Source: JBAXHO01 sp037138855 (GTDB lineage Bacteria > Patescibacteriota > Dojkabacteria > B142 > OLB20). Taken from it: 63,769 bases of DNA. Every line of letters begins with the position of its first letter. The stretch's first letter is position 1. The notes beneath the pieces are model-generated. The model was not told the DNA's origin and searched no databases. It worked only from the letters and a program-made list of their open reading frames with translations. The stretch spans positions 1-63,769 of the forward strand of contig JBAXHO010000002.1 in assembly GCA_037138855.1 (NCBI GenBank), read 5' to 3'. Below are positions 61,478-63,769 of the stretch, one piece after another. A program made the position numbers and the translations under genes.

Positions 61478-62227
61478 TCACTTCCGGCACGGGTTGGAGA
61501 TCTGCAACCCCTCCGTGGCACCAATACAGGCTATTTGCTCAAAATATCTTTTCTCCTTATCATTTAATTGATCCCAGTTCACTCCAGGAAGTTTACCAGC
61601 AGCGACAATTTGTTGATAAGCTGCTAATGACGCTACTTTTGCACCAGGAAGGTAAATACTGAGACAGGCAATTTCTGGAACTTTTTTTTTCAGGATTTCC
61701 TGTAATTGCGTTGTGTTTTCTAAGTCAAAATTTGAAAATACTCGAATCGCGCCTATGGCATTGACATTGGTTTCTTTAATTAATTGCTGATACTTTGCCA
61801 AACGAATATCTTCAAACTGCCAATGTGCTTCCGGGATCAATGCTTCAGGATAATTAAAAACCCATTCCTTGACAAAAGCATGCAAAATAATCCGTTCCCT
61901 ACCCAATCGTGTAATAATCTTTTTCACCATTGGGAAAACCCGCTCATCTTTGAGATCCAAAACCACCATTACTTCTGGTGCTTTTTCGAGCATGGCTATA
62001 GCCCGCTCCAAATCAATATTGTTTGGTAATGGCAACTGTTTCACTTCAGTGTAAAAATTCAAAGGATGACCAATATAAACTGCATTTGTTTCCGGATTGT
62101 ACGCCAGGTCAAGTTCGATACTAGCCTTCTGTTCTATCGCTACTTTTACATCAGCTACTTTAACTGTATGAGTATGCCAGAAAATCAGAGGTTGGTGATC
62201 ATTTAGTTTTGTTGTGAAAGGATTCAA
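61478..62227 (-). CDS. GDPD/PLC-like phosphodiesterase-fold protein
   Basis: A 249-residue protein: PLIFWHTHTVKVADVKVAIEQKASIELDLAYNPETNAVYIGHP has the first His and the ExD-type pair of the glycerophosphodiester phosphodiesterase/FAM151-like TIM barrel; VMVVLDLKDE and ILHAFVKEWVF continue it. The start is TTG at 62227, 4 nt after the sigma-factor stop; no ATG is usable, and coupling to that gene is likely. The last 12 residues (TEGLQISNPCRK) and the TGA stop are encoded by a P1 palindrome copy, so the C-terminus is repeat-derived. Confidence 0.75.
   Translation of the reverse strand: MNPFTTKLNDHQPLIFWHTHTVKVADVKVAIEQKASIELDLAYNPETNAVYIGHPLNFYTEVKQLPLPNNIDLERAIAMLEKAPEVMVVLDLKDERVFPMVKKIITRLGRERIILHAFVKEWVFNYPEALIPEAHWQFEDIRLAKYQQLIKETNVNAIGAIRVFSNFDLENTTQLQEILKKKVPEIACLSIYLPGAKVASLAAYQQIVAAGKLPGVNWDQLNDKEKRYFEQIACIGATEGLQISNPCRK
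61491..61510. repeat. P1 palindrome variant inside a coding sequence
   Basis: Differs from GGGTTGCAGATCTGCAACCC by one base and keeps the flanks GCAC and CTCC. It forms the 3' end of the GDPD-like reading frame. Confidence 0.9.
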
Positions 62228-62231
62228 GTAA

Positions 62232-63740
62232 TTAGTTTAGAGTTAAATTATTTATTAAGAGCTCCAGATCTGATAATGCTTGTGATTGTGTTACTTCCCG
62301 ATCATAACTAAACTGGATCGTAATTTCATGAAGATTATCTGCTAAAGGAAAATGTACTTGTAAATATGAATCATTCCTTCCATCAGCCATGGGGCATGAC
62401 AAAATTTGGTATTGGTTTAATTGTTTAACAATGCTGCAACCATCAGCTTCCTGACCAAGTTTCCCGTTGCGAGCTGTCAAAATTGCTGCTTCTGATTGTG
62501 AATTAATCACAAAAGTTACATTATTAATCGCTTCATTGGGCAATGTCTCCTCACCAGACCAGAAAATATTTTTTTCAGTATATGTCCAAGTGTTCGGATA
62601 AAGAAGTTGATAATTATACTTAGCGTTCTGATAGACTAATTCATTTATACAGCCAGTCTGAGTACAAGCTACTTCACCATTCGTACAAGTACAAGAATTA
62701 CATGTGTCTCCAGCACTAAATGTTTCATTTGCTTGATAAACTTGGCCTTTATAATTACATACCTTAGCTTCAGGTGCTGAACTAACTGCTGTAGTTACTA
62801 ATAATTTATTATTATCTGGTACCTCAGAAGTTGCTGAGGATTGGCTATTTCCCTTACCCAAATTATATGCTGCATAACTTGTTCCACCAATAACTGCGAT
62901 TGCTCCAATTATGGCAACTGCAACAATAATTATTTTTGAGCTTACAACTGAAGAAGCAGTAGCCATTGGTGTGATTGTAGAAATTGGCAAGCTAGTCGGA
63001 GCTTGTTGTGAAATTGGATTTTCCATTTTTGAAATATTTAAATTTAAATTAAATTGTTTTGTTAACTGCAATAATAAATTGCTTTGAAAATCTGCTTGCG
63101 GTAAAAAGCTTGAAAGAGATTTTAATGCTTTTAAACCCGCAAATATCGCTATTAAATTGAAAGAATAAAGCTTTTTTGAATTATCCTTTTCTGCAAGTTC
63201 TTTCATCTTTTCAATTCCTCTTTGGAAACGCATCTTTACTGCTGACAATTTCATTTCCATAAAATCGGCAATTTCTTCAAATTTCATTTCTTCCCAGATC
63301 CTCAAACAGATAATTTCTTTAGTGATTACCTCTAGAGTCTCAAGTAAAACTTTTAAGTCATTCTTCAATTCTTCGGTCAAAACAAGCTCCTCAATTGGTA
63401 CATTTTCAAAATCAATGATATTAATATCTTCATTTAAAGTTTCTGAATCTGTTTGTCGATAACCTTTATAAACTAAATTTCGCGCAATTTTTAAAAACCA
63501 AAATCTAATACTAATTCCTTTAAAATCATAATTTGCTATTTTTTCAAATCCTTGTAAAAATGTTTGTGAAACAAAATCCTCAGTTTTGTGTACATCTTTC
63601 ACAATTACAAAAACATAACGATAAATATCTTCAAGGTATGCCTCGTAAAGCAAAGCAAACTTTTCATGATCCCCTCCCTGTATTTGTTTTAATATCTCCT
63701 GCTCTTTATCCAATGTCATTGCTGGTTTTATTTGATCCAT
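62232..63740 (-). CDS. ECF sigma factor fused to a transmembrane and extracellular region
   Basis: A 502-residue protein in one uninterrupted frame. Residues about 28-95 are sigma region 2 (YEAYLEDIYRYVFVIVKDVHKTEDFVSQTFLQGF, RFWFLKIARNLVY) and 125-180 region 4 (LEVITKEIICLRIWEEMKFEEIADFM, LSAVKMRFQRGIEKM). A linker of about 85 residues leads to a transmembrane helix (268-293, IIIVAVAIIGAIAVIGGTSYA). Outside, residues 328-364 hold six Cys in a VWC-like pattern (C328, C347, C350, C352, C359, C364), followed by a PsbP-like domain (366-502). It seems to be a membrane-tethered sigma factor. ATG at 63740; an internal Met at 239 could start a separate anchored protein. Confidence 0.85.
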   Translation of the reverse strand: MDQIKPAMTLDKEQEILKQIQGGDHEKFALLYEAYLEDIYRYVFVIVKDVHKTEDFVSQTFLQGFEKIANYDFKGISIRFWFLKIARNLVYKGYRQTDSETLNEDINIIDFENVPIEELVLTEELKNDLKVLLETLEVITKEIICLRIWEEMKFEEIADFMEMKLSAVKMRFQRGIEKMKELAEKDNSKKLYSFNLIAIFAGLKALKSLSSFLPQADFQSNLLLQLTKQFNLNLNISKMENPISQQAPTSLPISTITPMATASSVVSSKIIIVAVAIIGAIAVIGGTSYAAYNLGKGNSQSSATSEVPDNNKLLVTTAVSSAPEAKVCNYKGQVYQANETFSAGDTCNSCTCTNGEVACTQTGCINELVYQNAKYNYQLLYPNTWTYTEKNIFWSGEETLPNEAINNVTFVINSQSEAAILTARNGKLGQEADGCSIVKQLNQYQILSCPMADGRNDSYLQVHFPLADNLHEITIQFSYDREVTQSQALSDLELLINNLTLN

Positions 63741-63769
63741 AAATAATAGAATCCAAAATTAAATAAATA

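Noticed and set aside
1..63769. Insertion sequences, integrases or prophage
   Set aside because: No transposase, recombinase or phage structural gene was seen on either strand, although fibre-like repeats occur in the two surface proteins.

Overview
The window reads as a chromosomal piece of an AT-rich bacterium, most likely a member of the Patescibacteria/CPR. The case rests on many short membrane-anchored proteins of unknown function, on family combinations common in that group (DUF333+GerMN, VKOR, LPG_synthase_TM, a DEAD-box helicase with an Arg/Gly/Ser-rich N-terminus, PAS/GAF sensors with an orphan C-terminal helix), on weak or absent Shine-Dalgarno sequences, and on the lack of any respiratory or flagellar genes. 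I cannot place it more precisely. TAA, TAG and TGA all act as stop codons, so the standard bacterial code is used.

Layout. 1-5.6 kb: a GNAT-like protein, an anchored protein, a lipoprotein and a type II restriction-modification pair (C5 methylase + TdeIII-like endonuclease). 5.6-8.6 kb: an SGNH hydrolase, tRNA-Lys and tRNA-Arg around a long hairpin, a SanA/DUF218 protein, a SprT-like protease and a DUF4230 protein. 8.7-13.8 kb: a tight minus-strand operon pgl > TPP enzyme > succinate-semialdehyde dehydrogenase > glutamate dehydrogenase, best read as a glutamate > 2-oxoglutarate > succinate-semialdehyde > succinate route. 13.8-28.8 kb: Bcp, PyrD, two tandem surface proteins (fibre-like repeats plus a seven-bladed propeller), VKOR, NUDIX, a malic enzyme broken by one in-frame TGA, CapA, a GH18 hydrolase and TruB. 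28.8-35 kb: a sensory cluster of one complete histidine kinase and three sensors that lack any output domain but share a C-terminal helix. 35-41 kb: a DEAD-box helicase with a structured leader, DUF4143 ATPases (one a remnant), DUF167, MazG and a GT-C-like membrane protein. 41-43.5 kb: tRNA-Leu, tRNA-Pro and a small accessory stretch containing tRNA-3'-end-like fragments. 44-55.4 kb: hypothetical proteins, GIY-YIG, a zinc ribbon protein, the adenosine kinase/SAH hydrolase pair, a 5'-nucleotidase, GerMN and a two-component system with a Met/Gly-rich exported protein. 55.8-63.7 kb: a lipid flippase-like protein, aspartate ammonia-lyase, an Nramp-like transporter with altered metal site, a GDPD-like protein and an ECF sigma factor fused to a transmembrane and extracellular region.

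The most unusual part lies between the genes. About twenty gaps carry tandem arrays whose period is always 7 nt while the unit sequence differs (TGATACN, CTAGATA, CGAATCT, CGGTGAN, AAAAGTT, CAAATTN and others). They are mixed with several families of short palindromes. One palindromic element lies in frame inside a histidine kinase gene and another forms the C-terminus of the GDPD-like protein. A repeat of about 110 nt present twice shows a compensatory base change in its stem. These heptad arrays and palindromes are my main candidates for an undescribed system; the glutamate-to-succinate operon and the membrane-tethered sigma factor come next.
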